A stretch of DNA of 64,000 nt from Pontibacter aydingkolensis (lineage in GTDB: Bacteria; Bacteroidota; Bacteroidia; Cytophagales; Hymenobacteraceae). The notes below the pieces were generated by a model. It had not been told where the DNA came from and ran no database searches. It worked only from the letters and a program-made list of their open reading frames with translations. Location of the stretch: contig NZ_JAHYXK010000008.1 of assembly GCF_019443125.1 (NCBI RefSeq), positions 1 through 64,000 of the forward strand, in the 5' to 3' direction. Shown here piece after piece: positions 34,513-44,178 of the stretch. Each line of letters starts with the position of its first letter. Within the stretch, counting starts at the first letter, position 1. The translations under genes and the position numbers were made by a program.

Positions 34513-35556
34513 TCAATCATTCCCATTCCCAAGTAAAACTGATACCGCACGCATGGCTTCGTGTTTGTCTGCGATGAGCTTCAGGATAGCCAGGAACGGT
34601 ATAAAGAGAATCATGCCGGATGCCCCCCAAAGTATGCCACCGGCCACTATTGCAAGCAGGGTAAACAACATGTTAACGCGCAGCCTGTAACTCACTGCCC
34701 ACGGAAAAATAAGGTTTGCCTCGAGGTATTGCACCACTCCAAACACAATGATTACCCCAATAGGGTACCAGATGTTATCGTATGTCACCCAGGCAATGGC
34801 CATCGGAAGTATAGCGCCAATAGTAATGCCTACATAAGGTATAAATGTTAGGACAGAAGCCACAATCCCGAAGAAAACGGCATGCGGAATACCTAGCAGC
34901 AACAAACCGACACTATTAAGAACAGCCACTACCAGGTACACAATGGCCATGCCCTTTATAAAATTGTAGTACGTGGTGATGGTCTCCTGAAGTATAAGCC
35001 GTATTTTTTTCTGTTCATCTTTCCGGAAAAGCAAATAAAGCCCCTTGGCAAGCTGCTCCCGATAGTAAAGTATAAGTGCAATGTAAATAGGTATGAGCAA
35101 CAGAAGCACCAGACTAACAGCAGAAGTATAAAGTACTCCCTGCGCCATGCCAAATGCTGACGAGGCTATATCAGAGGCCATACTTTCGAGCCATACTTTT
35201 TGTCTGTCGGTATCAATATTATAAGTGTGCTCTACGTGCGTGCTTAGTTTGTCCCAGGTGTCAATTAGTTTGGCTTCTACGCCAGGCCACTCTTTTGCAA
35301 AGCTCACCATTTGCCGTACTAACAGCCAAACCAGCAGGCCTATAACGATGAGGAGCAGCAACAGGCAGAATGCTATAGCAGCCCAACGGGGCAACTTTTT
35401 TTGCTCAAGCCATTTACAGACCGGGTAAAGTATAAAGCTAATGAGCAGGGCGAAGCTAAGGGGCACAAACAGGTTGCGTCCAAAGTATAACAAGACTGCT
35501 ATCAGCACACTACTTAACAGCAATTTTAACCAGTTAACTTTGGATTGGGTATCCAT
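34513..35556 (-). CDS. AI-2E family transporter, second paralogue
   Basis: This 347-residue permease has the same layout as the protein at 10331. Terminal membrane helices flank a soluble segment (about 85-140), and TFIPYVGITIGAILPMAIA and LWGASGMILFIPFLAILK replace the corresponding blocks. Substrate unknown. Sequence divergence from the first copy is large, so this is an old duplication. Confidence 0.9.
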   Translation of the reverse strand: MDTQSKVNWLKLLLSSVLIAVLLYFGRNLFVPLSFALLISFILYPVCKWLEQKKLPRWAAIAFCLLLLLIVIGLLVWLLVRQMVSFAKEWPGVEAKLIDTWDKLSTHVEHTYNIDTDRQKVWLESMASDIASSAFGMAQGVLYTSAVSLVLLLLIPIYIALILYYREQLAKGLYLLFRKDEQKKIRLILQETITTYYNFIKGMAIVYLVVAVLNSVGLLLLGIPHAVFFGIVASVLTFIPYVGITIGAILPMAIAWVTYDNIWYPIGVIIVFGVVQYLEANLIFPWAVSYRLRVNMLFTLLAIVAGGILWGASGMILFIPFLAILKLIADKHEAMRAVSVLLGNGND

Positions 35557-35660
35557 AAAAATCAGGTATATTAGAGTTTTTAAATAAGATACTTACACTA
35601 CTTAATCAGCCACAAGCTACTACACCTGAAACTACACAAAATCTTCAAATCTTATCTCCT

Positions 35661-36965
35661 ATGACTAAAGTTAAAATTACTGCGCTTGCTTTGGCCGCCT
35701 TATGCTGGGGTGGAATGGCACAGGCACAAAAACTAAAGGGTATCGATGAGCCCGAGGTTACGCGCCTGATCAGAACTTTGAGCGCCGATGACATGCAGGG
35801 CCGTGCCTCTTTTACGCCCGGAGGCGAGAAAGCGGCTGATTTTATCTCCAGTGAATTTGAGAAAACAAAGTTAAAGCCCCTGCCAGGAGAAGTTGACTTT
35901 AAGCAAACGTTTAAGATTTATCACTTAACCCCCTCCACAATTAAGGCAACGCTTAACGGCGAAACACTACCCGCTGATAAGCTGTTTGCCAGAACTAACT
36001 ACCAAAGTATAAACTGGACGCAGGCCGGTGACGCTGAGATAGTCACCATCTCCGAAAGCGACGACTTCAGGAAAGCGTTTACCGAGGTAAATAAATTAGA
36101 GAAAAACACGCTGGTACTGGTGCATCCCAAACATGAGAAAATGTTTGAGGCTTACCGCCAGCACCTGAGCAGGGGCTCGGTGTTAAAAGAAACAGGCAAT
36201 GGCTACAGCAGGGTATTTGCACTAACCGGGCTAAGCACAGCCTCCGACTTTACTGTGGAAGCTGAAAACAAAATTGACGGTAAGAAGCTAACTAACGTGG
36301 GTGGCATGATAGAGGGAAAGCGCAAAAGTGAGTTTGTCGTTTTCTCTGGCCACTACGACCACATCGGTATTCAAAAACCAATAGACGGCGACAGCATCGC
36401 CAACGGCGCCGACGATGACGCCTCGGGAATAACAGCTATGATGATGTTAGCAAAACATTATAAAAAGCACGGCAAGTCGGAGCGCAGCATTTTGTTTGTG
36501 GCCTTTGCGGCAGAAGAGATTGGAGGCTATGGCTCCAGGCACTTTTCTGAGCAGCTTAACCCGGATGAGATTGTAGCCATGTTTAACATAGAAATGGTGG
36601 GCAAGCCGTCTAAGTTTGGCCCTAATAGTGCTTACCTGACTGGCTTTGAAAGATCTGACCTTGGTAAACTGATGCAGCACAACCTACAGGGAACCACGTA
36701 TAGCCTGCACCCGGACCCATATCCGGAGCAGAACCTGTTTTACCGCTCTGATAATGCCACACTGGCCCGTTTAGGGGTGCCGGCTCATACTATCTCATCG
36801 GTTCAGATAGATAAGGATAAAACTTACCATACAGTAAATGATGAGTTTGAGATGTTAGATATGCCCCACATGACAAGTATGATCAAAGCCATTGCGATAG
36901 CCTCTAAGGGTGTTGTAAGCGGTAAAGAAACTCCGACAAGGGTAGACAAATCTCAGGTACAATAA
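35661..36965 (+). CDS. M28-family zinc aminopeptidase, secreted
   Basis: This 434-residue exopeptidase has a signal peptide (about 1-22), a PA-like inserted region (about 95-190) and a co-catalytic two-zinc core. Ligands and catalytic residues visible are H231 in SGHYDHIG, D251 in NGADDDASG, E285/E286 in AAEEIGG, an Asp in the MFNIEMVG region, and a C-terminal His in AHTISS. It releases amino acids from peptides in the periplasm or outside the cell. A strong terminator follows. Confidence 0.92.
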   Translation: MTKVKITALALAALCWGGMAQAQKLKGIDEPEVTRLIRTLSADDMQGRASFTPGGEKAADFISSEFEKTKLKPLPGEVDFKQTFKIYHLTPSTIKATLNGETLPADKLFARTNYQSINWTQAGDAEIVTISESDDFRKAFTEVNKLEKNTLVLVHPKHEKMFEAYRQHLSRGSVLKETGNGYSRVFALTGLSTASDFTVEAENKIDGKKLTNVGGMIEGKRKSEFVVFSGHYDHIGIQKPIDGDSIANGADDDASGITAMMMLAKHYKKHGKSERSILFVAFAAEEIGGYGSRHFSEQLNPDEIVAMFNIEMVGKPSKFGPNSAYLTGFERSDLGKLMQHNLQGTTYSLHPDPYPEQNLFYRSDNATLARLGVPAHTISSVQIDKDKTYHTVNDEFEMLDMPHMTSMIKAIAIASKGVVSGKETPTRVDKSQVQ

Positions 36966-36989
36966 TTAACACAACAAATTCTATACTAT

Positions 36990-37021
36990 AAAAATAGGCG
37001 CCTTTAAGCGCCTATTTTTTT
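36990..37021 (+). terminator. Intrinsic terminator of the M28 peptidase gene
   Basis: AATAGGCGC (36993-37001) pairs with GCGCCTATT (37008-37016) around CTTTAA, followed by Ts. Confidence 0.85.
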
Positions 37022-37129
37022 TATAAATACATGTAAATAAACCACTTACATTTTATCTAATAAATCAATTCTGAACCATTGATCCATACTCTGTCTCCTT
37101 ATACTCGTACAATAATAAGGAAACGTAAA

Positions 37130-38578
37130 ATGAAATTATATATAGTATATATATTACTCCTCCTTTGCGCAACACCTGTTAATTCTCAAGAACCTCAGTT
37201 TGTATGGGGCAATAAAATAAACCGGGAATTTGGTAAGATCGAGAATATGGAAATAATCGGTGTTGACGATGATGGCTTTTTTTCAACATATGAAGTAGAA
37301 GGCCAAATCTCGCTGGAACACTACAACCCAGAAAGCAAACGCTTCTGGGCTACTGCCCTCCTTCCCAAAACTCCTGAAGGTAAAAACGCCACTTTCCAAT
37401 GCGTACAAATGCTTAAGGGCAACCTGTATATGATATCAAGCAGCGAAAGTAACGGCAAAACGCAGGTTTATGCACAGGAGATCAACCATAACGGCAACTA
37501 TACTACTGAAATCATTCAAATTGTACAGGATGCTTCTGGCAGTAACATACACATGGCCAAATCACCTGATCAGAACGCAATCTCTATTGTAGTATCTGAC
37601 GGGCCTGGCATGCTTGTAACTGTTACCCTGCTCACCGCTAAACTTAATACCCGCTGGACACAATCAATCACCTCGGATGGAGAAGTGCAAGAGTTACTTG
37701 TAAAGCAAGACGGCACCACTTATGTACTTATCAGGTCTACGGCAGCAGCGCCTTCTACTTCTGCTTTTTACCTGCATCAACTGCTTGGCAAAGCAGGATC
37801 ACATTCCAAAATAGAACTGGGGCACACAAATTACCGCCCACTTAAAGCTAAGCTTGCTGTTACGCCTAAGGGGCATGTTATTGTTAGTGGCTATGTGTCT
37901 CCGTCTAATTCAGTCGCAAGTCATCATCCCGAACCTGTGGGAACGTTTCTGTACCGGGTAGAGAAGCATAATCTACAGGACCGGTTCGCTGTTTATACGC
38001 CGTTTAACAAAAAATTTGTAAGAGATTATAAACGCTTTAAACCCGATAACGACAACAGCCAGCGCCTGCGCAACCTGCAACTGGATAAAATAATACCGCT
38101 ACAGGACGGCAGCATTTATTTACTCGGAGAAGTATGTGAAGACGAAAACAGGGCCGGTACTTTTGTTTACCATAACAACGACATAATTATAACACGCCTG
38201 CACCGGAATGGATCGCCTGTTTTTACCACAAGCGTAACAAAATTGCAAAGCGGAACAAACAAGCAAAATACTATACGCTCATACTTTGCCACTACTGTGG
38301 GTGATACGCTTAAAATCATTTACCTTAACTTTGACCATAACAGGACTTTTGAAGACAAAATAGCAATGTACAGTCCCAGGTCTTCTTTTAAAACGCCAGT
38401 TCTGTTAACGATAGGTCCCAATGGCGATCAAAAAGTAAAACTGTTACACAATACCCAAACTGGTCAGGACCAGGGATTCTATCTTCGTCCCTGCTCAGCG
38501 TATAAGGTTAAAGGCTCTGAGTATATCATAATAGGCATGGGACCGAAATTTTACAGGTATGGCAGCATGATTTTATAG
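37130..38578 (+). CDS. Secreted hypothetical protein, beta-propeller-like
   Basis: This 482-residue protein starts at the ATG at 37130 (MKLYIVYILLLLCATPVNSQ), giving a clean signal peptide, whereas the frame open to 37079 is not credible. It consists of repeating beta strands with SVVTLL-, GTTYVLI- and GHVIVSGYV-like segments spaced about 45-60 residues apart, which suggests a propeller. No catalytic motif is recognised. Base composition is slightly AT-richer than neighbours. Function is unknown. Confidence 0.75.
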   Translation: MKLYIVYILLLLCATPVNSQEPQFVWGNKINREFGKIENMEIIGVDDDGFFSTYEVEGQISLEHYNPESKRFWATALLPKTPEGKNATFQCVQMLKGNLYMISSSESNGKTQVYAQEINHNGNYTTEIIQIVQDASGSNIHMAKSPDQNAISIVVSDGPGMLVTVTLLTAKLNTRWTQSITSDGEVQELLVKQDGTTYVLIRSTAAAPSTSAFYLHQLLGKAGSHSKIELGHTNYRPLKAKLAVTPKGHVIVSGYVSPSNSVASHHPEPVGTFLYRVEKHNLQDRFAVYTPFNKKFVRDYKRFKPDNDNSQRLRNLQLDKIIPLQDGSIYLLGEVCEDENRAGTFVYHNNDIIITRLHRNGSPVFTTSVTKLQSGTNKQNTIRSYFATTVGDTLKIIYLNFDHNRTFEDKIAMYSPRSSFKTPVLLTIGPNGDQKVKLLHNTQTGQDQGFYLRPCSAYKVKGSEYIIIGMGPKFYRYGSMIL

Positions 38579-38727
38579 AATTTCATACTTTAGCCATTCC
38601 TATATACCTGGCTTCCAAAGCCTAACCAAAACTCTTCACACATAAATTTAAAAAACAAAAAAGCCCAAGCCTCAGGTATAAATCATACTTTATCCATAAA
38701 ATCATCTTTAATCTGTAGTCAAATGCT

Positions 38728-38735
38728 TAACTTTG
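38728..38735 (+). promoter_or_regulatory. -7 promoter element of the PD40-amidohydrolase gene
   Basis: TAACTTTG is an exact TAnnTTTG, 32 nt before the ATG at 38768. Confidence 0.45.
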
Positions 38736-38767
38736 AGTAACTACTAACCAATCAATTTCACCCTACC

Positions 38768-41700
38768 ATGAATAAACGTACTTATCTAAGTATGTTCCTG
38801 GCTGCTGCACTTGCTTTACCCTTAAGCACAGCAATAGCCCAAGCCCAGGACAAAAAAGATGACAAAAAGTGGAAAGTGGACGCGGCCCACAGCACCGAAA
38901 AAGAAATAACCCTAACCACCGACGAAGGCACCTGGATGAGCCTGGACGTAAGTCCGGATGGCAAAGAAATCGTGTTTGACATGCTCGGCGACATCTACAT
39001 CATGCCGATTTCGGGTGGCAAGGCTAAGCTATTACGCACCGGACGTCCTTACGAAGTGCAGCCTCGTTTCAGTCCGGATGGTCAGTTTATCTCCTTTACC
39101 TCTGATGCAGGTGGCGGCGACAACATCTGGATAATGAAGCGTGACGGCTCTGATGCAAAGCAGATAACTAACGAGAATTTCAGATTACTAAACAATGCTG
39201 TCTGGACGCCGGACGGCCAGTATTTGATCGCGCGCAAGCACTTTACCAACACCCGCTCGTTGGGTGCCGGTGAGATGTGGATGTACCATCGCTCAGGTGG
39301 CGCAGGCGTTCAGTTAACAAAGCGCAAAAACGACCAGCAGGATGCCGGTGAGCCATTTGTATCGCCAGACGGCAAGTATGTATATTACTCTGAAGACATG
39401 AGCGGTGGCTCTACGTTTGAGTACAACAAAGACCCGAACGGCCAGATCTATGTTATCCGCAGAGTGGACCGTAACACAGGAGAAATTGAGAATATCGTAA
39501 CCGGAAACGGTGGCTCTGTTCGTCCAACTATCTCCCGCGATGGTAAGTATATTGCCTTTGTGCGTCGTGTAAGAACTAAATCTGTACTTTTTGTGCAGGA
39601 CCTTAAAACCGGCGAGCAGTGGCCTTTAACTGATAACCTGAGCAAAGATCAGCAGGAATCATGGGCTATCTTCGGTGTATATCCGTCCTTCTCCTGGACC
39701 CCGGACAATAAAAGTATAGTTTACTGGGCTCAAGGTAAAATCAATAAGATAGATGTTGCCAACCAGAAGGTAACCAACATCCCTTTCGAGGCTACTGCTA
39801 CGCATTATATCGCTGATGTAGTTCGCCACGATTTCAGCAAGAACGGTGGTGTTTCTCCGAAAGAGTTTACAGCCAAAGCAATCCGCCATGCTGTAACGTC
39901 TCCGGATGGAAAGATTTTAGTGTTCAACGCTGCCGGACATATCTATAAAAAAGAGTTACCAAACGGCAAACCGGAGCGCATTACGAAAGGTGCTGATTTC
40001 GAGTTTTATCCATCCTTCTCACCTGATGGTAAGCACATCGTTTATTCAACCTGGAACGACGACAACTATAGTGCCCTGATGAAGCTGGACATTCGTAAGA
40101 AGAACGCCAAACCAACAAAGCTTACATCTGAGAAAGGTTTCTATACCAATGCATCATTCTCGCCAAACGGTAAGTTTATCGTTTACAACAAAGAAGGCGG
40201 CAATAACCACATGGGTTATGCGCATGGCAACGAGCGCGGTATTTACTACATGACCTCAGAAGGAAAGAATCCTACTTTCGTGCAGAAAAACGGTTCTTCG
40301 CCACAATTCAACGCTACATCAGATCGTATTTTCTTTACGGGTTACGAAGGCGGTAAAGTGGCTTTCAAAAGTGTTGCCCTGAACGGCAAAGAAGAGCAGA
40401 CACACTATACATCAAAGTATACCGATCAGTTCTACCCAAGTCCCGATAATAAGTGGCTGGCGTTTGTGGAGCTGTTCAACGGTTATGTAGTTCCGTTTAC
40501 TGCTAACGGTTCAGGTATGGAGCTAAGCGCAGAAACTAAGGCTGTTCCGGTTGCTAGGTTTACCCGCGACGCCGGTACCAGCATCCATTGGTCTGCCGAC
40601 AGCAAGAAAGTAAACTGGGTACTGGGGGATGAGTATTTCTCAAACGACATCAAAAACCGCTTTGCATTTGTAGAAGGTGCTCCGGATAAACTTCCTGCTA
40701 TTGATACCACTGGTACAAAGATCGGCCTGGTGCTGAAAACAGATACGCCAGAAGGTAAAGTAGCTTTCACGAACGCACGCATCATTACCATGAAAGGCGA
40801 CGAAGTAATTGAAGGCGGAACGATTGTGGTAGAAGGCAACCGTATTGTGGCTGTTGGCAAAGGCGTAACTATACCAAAAGATGCTAAAGTAATCGATGCT
40901 GCCGGCAAAACGATTATGCCTGGTTTAGTGGACGTACACGCGCACCTGGGCACGTTCCGTAATGGCATGAGCCCACAGAAGCAATGGTCATACTTTGCCA
41001 ACCTGGCTTATGGCGTAACTACTACCCACGACCCGTCCTCTACTACCGAAATGGTGTTCAGCCAGTCTGAAGCCGTGAAAGCCGGTGCTATGGTTGGTCC
41101 GCGAATTTACTCTACAGGTACCATTCTTTACGGTGCCGATGGTAACTTTAAAGCCGTGATCAACAACCTGGACGATGCCCGTTCGCACCTGCGCCGCATA
41201 AAAGCTGTTGGTGGTTTCTCGGTGAAGAGCTACAACCAGCCACGCCGTGAGCAGCGCCAGCAGGTAATTCAGGCTGCCCGCGAACTGGACATGACGGTGG
41301 TGCCTGAAGGTGGTTCTACGTTCTTCCATAACATGAGCATGATTCTGGACGGCCACTCTGGCATTGAGCACAACATACCTGTTGCGCCACTTTACAAAGA
41401 TGTGGTGGAAGTATGGAAGGCTTCAGAAACCGGTTACACGCCTACCCTGATCGTGAACTATGGCGGTAACTCCGGCGAGTACTACTGGTACCAAAAGACC
41501 AACGCCTGGGACAAAGAGCGCCTTCTTAAATTTACGCCACGTTCTGTGATTGATGGTCGCTCTCGCCGCGTTACCTTAGTGCCTGACGAAGAATATGACA
41601 ATGGCCACGTGTTAACTTCAGAGTCTTGTAAGATACTGACAGATGCCGGCGTGAAAGTAAACCTAGGTGCACACGGACAGCTACAAGGCTTAGGCGCACA

Positions 41701-42073
41701 CTGGGAACTATGGATGCTGCAGCAAGGTGGTATGACAAACCTGGAGGCGCTTCGTGCCGCTACCTTAAACGGTGCCGAGTACATTGGTATGGGCAAAGAA
41801 ATTGGCTCACTAGAAGCCGGCAAACTTGCCGACCTGATCGTACTGGACCAGAACCCACTAGAGAACATCCAGAACACCGAGCACGTGAAGTATACGATGG
41901 TAAATGGCCGCCTGTACGATGCCGCTACGATGGCAGAAATGGGTAACTATAACACCAAGCCAGGCAAGTTCTGGTGGGAAAACAGCCGCACCGCTACTGC
42001 CTTTGATTGGCACGAAGGCACCGACACCCGCTTTGAAGGTATTGCCGGTGAGCACTGCACTTGCCGCCACTAA
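38768..42073 (+). CDS. Secreted amidohydrolase with N-terminal TolB-like beta-propeller
   Basis: This 1101-residue protein has a signal peptide (about 1-27), then two blocks of PD40/WD40-like repeats (SPDGKEIVFDML, SPDGQFISFTS, SPDGKYVYYSED and others, about 55-640). A C-terminal amidohydrolase domain follows (about 675-1090), with the metal motif DVHAHLG near 724-730, VVPEGG, GHSGIEH and a final SLEAGKLADLIVLDQNP. The propeller presumably admits peptides or cyclic amides to the hydrolase. The substrate is unknown; relatives include imidazolonepropionase-like and prolidase-like enzymes. It is transcribed alone. Confidence 0.92.
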   Translation: MNKRTYLSMFLAAALALPLSTAIAQAQDKKDDKKWKVDAAHSTEKEITLTTDEGTWMSLDVSPDGKEIVFDMLGDIYIMPISGGKAKLLRTGRPYEVQPRFSPDGQFISFTSDAGGGDNIWIMKRDGSDAKQITNENFRLLNNAVWTPDGQYLIARKHFTNTRSLGAGEMWMYHRSGGAGVQLTKRKNDQQDAGEPFVSPDGKYVYYSEDMSGGSTFEYNKDPNGQIYVIRRVDRNTGEIENIVTGNGGSVRPTISRDGKYIAFVRRVRTKSVLFVQDLKTGEQWPLTDNLSKDQQESWAIFGVYPSFSWTPDNKSIVYWAQGKINKIDVANQKVTNIPFEATATHYIADVVRHDFSKNGGVSPKEFTAKAIRHAVTSPDGKILVFNAAGHIYKKELPNGKPERITKGADFEFYPSFSPDGKHIVYSTWNDDNYSALMKLDIRKKNAKPTKLTSEKGFYTNASFSPNGKFIVYNKEGGNNHMGYAHGNERGIYYMTSEGKNPTFVQKNGSSPQFNATSDRIFFTGYEGGKVAFKSVALNGKEEQTHYTSKYTDQFYPSPDNKWLAFVELFNGYVVPFTANGSGMELSAETKAVPVARFTRDAGTSIHWSADSKKVNWVLGDEYFSNDIKNRFAFVEGAPDKLPAIDTTGTKIGLVLKTDTPEGKVAFTNARIITMKGDEVIEGGTIVVEGNRIVAVGKGVTIPKDAKVIDAAGKTIMPGLVDVHAHLGTFRNGMSPQKQWSYFANLAYGVTTTHDPSSTTEMVFSQSEAVKAGAMVGPRIYSTGTILYGADGNFKAVINNLDDARSHLRRIKAVGGFSVKSYNQPRREQRQQVIQAARELDMTVVPEGGSTFFHNMSMILDGHSGIEHNIPVAPLYKDVVEVWKASETGYTPTLIVNYGGNSGEYYWYQKTNAWDKERLLKFTPRSVIDGRSRRVTLVPDEEYDNGHVLTSESCKILTDAGVKVNLGAHGQLQGLGAHWELWMLQQGGMTNLEALRAATLNGAEYIGMGKEIGSLEAGKLADLIVLDQNPLENIQNTEHVKYTMVNGRLYDAATMAEMGNYNTKPGKFWWENSRTATAFDWHEGTDTRFEGIAGEHCTCRH

Positions 42074-42097
42074 TAATTTAGAAGTATAAAGTATATT

Positions 42098-42135
42098 AAA
42101 GCGGCTGCCCCATCGGAGCAGCCGCTTTTTTGTTT
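42098..42135 (+). terminator. Intrinsic terminator of the amidohydrolase gene
   Basis: AAAGCGGCTGC (42098-42108) pairs with GCAGCCGCTTT (42118-42128) and runs into TTTTTTG. Confidence 0.88.
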
Positions 42136-42151
42136 TTATAATACTGTAAAC

Positions 42152-42206
42152 ATGGCGCGAGCGTCCACGCTCGTGACTTGCTATAGTGGGGCCTCTGGCC
42201 CCTTTA
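42152..42206 (+). repeat. REP unit, left copy
   Basis: It contains two hairpins: CGAGCGT/ACGCTCG (42158-42173) and GGGGCC TCT GGCCCC (42188-42202), the latter preceded by a GTGG-like tetranucleotide as in known REP sequences. Confidence 0.85.
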
Positions 42207-42221
42207 TACTTTAAAGTGAAA

Positions 42222-42752
42222 TTATGCTTCAGCCAACATTACCAAACTATCTGGATTAGCACTACTAAATGTATAATAAGCAGCGTCTGTCACCAAGCCA
42301 GCTACTACCGGATTCTGCTCGATATAATCTACCTTCTGCTGAAACATCTTAGCATCTGTTAGATCAATAGGATGATTGTGCTGCTGCCAGAATTGGAACT
42401 CCTTATTGTGTTTAGTACTCTGTTTAAAGAACTTGAACAAGTATAACAACCATTCCTTCCTACTTTCCATAGGATTAGCTTCTATGAGCGAAATGATACG
42501 TTTAGCTGTAAAACTTTTAAAGTCACGAAGTACATCGCTTAAGTTACTGTTATCTACTGAGCAGATCATATGCAGGTGACTGGGCATAATGCAGTAACTG
42601 TAAATTTTTAAGCCTTTTTGTTTGCTGCAATAATTTAAGTTAGCAACTACTTCATCTGTATATTCTCTTCTGGTAAAGACATCAATCCAGCCTACAATTG
42701 TAAGTGTAATGAAGAAAGTGCCGTCAGGGTAAATTTTATACTTTTCAGACAT
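42222..42752 (-). CDS. REP-associated tyrosine transposase (RAYT, TnpA_REP)
   Basis: This 176-residue member of the Y1 transposase (IS200/IS605-like) family processes single-stranded REP hairpins. The HUH motif is HLH in MPSHLHMI (about 58-62) and the nucleophilic tyrosine is in the KVDYIEQNPVVAGLV block (about Y142), the family hallmark. The stop lies 16 nt from the left REP and the start 41 nt from the right REP. RAYTs are usually domesticated and maintain REP families rather than jump on their own. Confidence 0.92.
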   Translation of the reverse strand: MSEKYKIYPDGTFFITLTIVGWIDVFTRREYTDEVVANLNYCSKQKGLKIYSYCIMPSHLHMICSVDNSNLSDVLRDFKSFTAKRIISLIEANPMESRKEWLLYLFKFFKQSTKHNKEFQFWQQHNHPIDLTDAKMFQQKVDYIEQNPVVAGLVTDAAYYTFSSANPDSLVMLAEA

Positions 42753-42792
42753 GACCGTAAGTACGAAGAAGATGTTATCAGGTATAAAACAG

Positions 42793-42847
42793 TAAAGGGG
42801 CCAGAGGCCCCACTATAGCAAGTCACGAGCGTAGACGCTCGCGCCAT
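42793..42847 (-). repeat. REP unit, right copy (inverted)
   Basis: This inverted copy differs from the left unit only in the loop of the first hairpin. Confidence 0.85.
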
Positions 42848-42897
42848 ATACAGACCATATACAGATCTATACTTACTCAACAATTAACAATCAGCAA

Positions 42898-44076
42898 TCA
42901 TTTAACCGCCCCCAGTACACGCTTTATCAATTCATTTGGGTTACCATTATGCCAGCGCCAAACTATTACGATATCATGCTCTGGGTCTACCCAAACGGTA
43001 TTCTGGCCGGCACCCAAGGCTGCGTAGCTGGTGGTAGGGGCATCAGGCCAGGCTTTGCCTTCGGTATTCAGCCACCACAGGTAACCGTAATCCGGGCCAA
43101 CCGGTCCACGGGAAGTAGTCGCTTTTTTTACCCAATCCTCAGATAGTAATTGTTTGTCTTTCCAGCGGCCATTGCGAAGGAACAAATAACCGAAACGTGC
43201 TTCGTCACGGGTGTTAATCCAGAGGCCTCCGCCCCAACGCGTACCGCCGCTCACGGATGGCATCTGCTTTCCGTTTATTTCCACTACAGAATTGCGGTAA
43301 GGCACCCACTTCCAGGTATCGGAAGCATCTATCGGATCCATAATTTCGTCTTCCAGCACTTCAGGCAGAGGTTTTTCCCACAGGCGCAGCATCGATAAGG
43401 CAAAACGATTGATGCGGGTGTCGTTATACTCGTAAAAAGTACCTGGCTCCTGCAGTTCGCGCGGCTTGCGCTCTCCCCGGCCAAAGGCGTCCTTGCCAAT
43501 AAAGTCGTGCTTTTTGCCCCACATCTCACCTTCCCACTCGCTTGTCTGTCGGGCGTGATGCTCCCAGGTTACTTTGCTGTTCTGCTCCGAGTTGTAGCCA
43601 CCGTCTTTTACATACTTTGCCACCGGGTCGTTTATACTTTGAATCATGCCGCGGTCTATCGTCAGGCCAAGTAAAGTAGACAGGAAACTTTTTGCCACAC
43701 TATAGGTCGGGTCCACGGCTTTGGTATCGCCCCACTCTGCTACGATGTAACCGTTTTTAAGTATGATGCCGTTTGTGTTAGCTCTGCTCTCGGGCAAAGG
43801 ACCAAGCGGCTCACCGAATATCTCTTTTTGAGTTGAGAAATCTTTTTGTATCTGATTAGTTTCCTGGGTTTTGGCCCATTCCACTGCCTGCTGTAAAAGC
43901 GTGGCATCTATGCCCAGTTCTTCAGGGTTTTTCTTCTCCCAGTTATCGCCTTTGCCAGGGTAATAGTATTTACCTTCAGATGTCTCTTGAGCAGTAGTTG
44001 TTGTCTGCTGTGGTTGCTGCTGGCAAGAGAGTAAACCAAGAGCCAGTAAGAAAGCTAAAGTTGTCTTTTTAAGCAT
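42898..44076 (-). CDS. Serine hydrolase lipoprotein (beta-lactamase/PBP fold)
   Basis: This 392-residue lipoprotein (Cys18 in LLSC) has SVAK at 126-129 (SxxK), a YEYND segment (YxN, about 223-225) and a WWLN/HGG-like C-terminal region. This is the class C/esterase EstB-like layout. It probably cleaves esters or peptides at the cell surface. The family includes penicillin-binding and D-aminopeptidase members; resistance should not be assumed. It is unrelated in position and sequence to the cassette 3 enzyme, beyond sharing a fold. Confidence 0.9.
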   Translation of the reverse strand: MLKKTTLAFLLALGLLSCQQQPQQTTTTAQETSEGKYYYPGKGDNWEKKNPEELGIDATLLQQAVEWAKTQETNQIQKDFSTQKEIFGEPLGPLPESRANTNGIILKNGYIVAEWGDTKAVDPTYSVAKSFLSTLLGLTIDRGMIQSINDPVAKYVKDGGYNSEQNSKVTWEHHARQTSEWEGEMWGKKHDFIGKDAFGRGERKPRELQEPGTFYEYNDTRINRFALSMLRLWEKPLPEVLEDEIMDPIDASDTWKWVPYRNSVVEINGKQMPSVSGGTRWGGGLWINTRDEARFGYLFLRNGRWKDKQLLSEDWVKKATTSRGPVGPDYGYLWWLNTEGKAWPDAPTTSYAALGAGQNTVWVDPEHDIVIVWRWHNGNPNELIKRVLGAVK

Positions 44077-44178
44077 AAGTATACTTTCTGTAATACTTTG
44101 TCAATCTACAAAAGCATAGGTTCTAAAACAAAAGTATAAGGCAGGTTGTACTACATGATTGAAACAAAAGTATAGACT

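Larger units (their letters stand above)
42152..42847 (-). mobile_element. RAYT-REP element: REP-associated tyrosine transposase between inverted REPs
   Basis: A complete Y1-transposase gene lies between two inverted 55-nt repeats (42152-42206 and 42793-42847) that match at 54 of 55 positions. The whole is about 696 bp, directly downstream of a terminator. The near identity of the repeats implies recent activity or continuing gene conversion. Confidence 0.85.
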
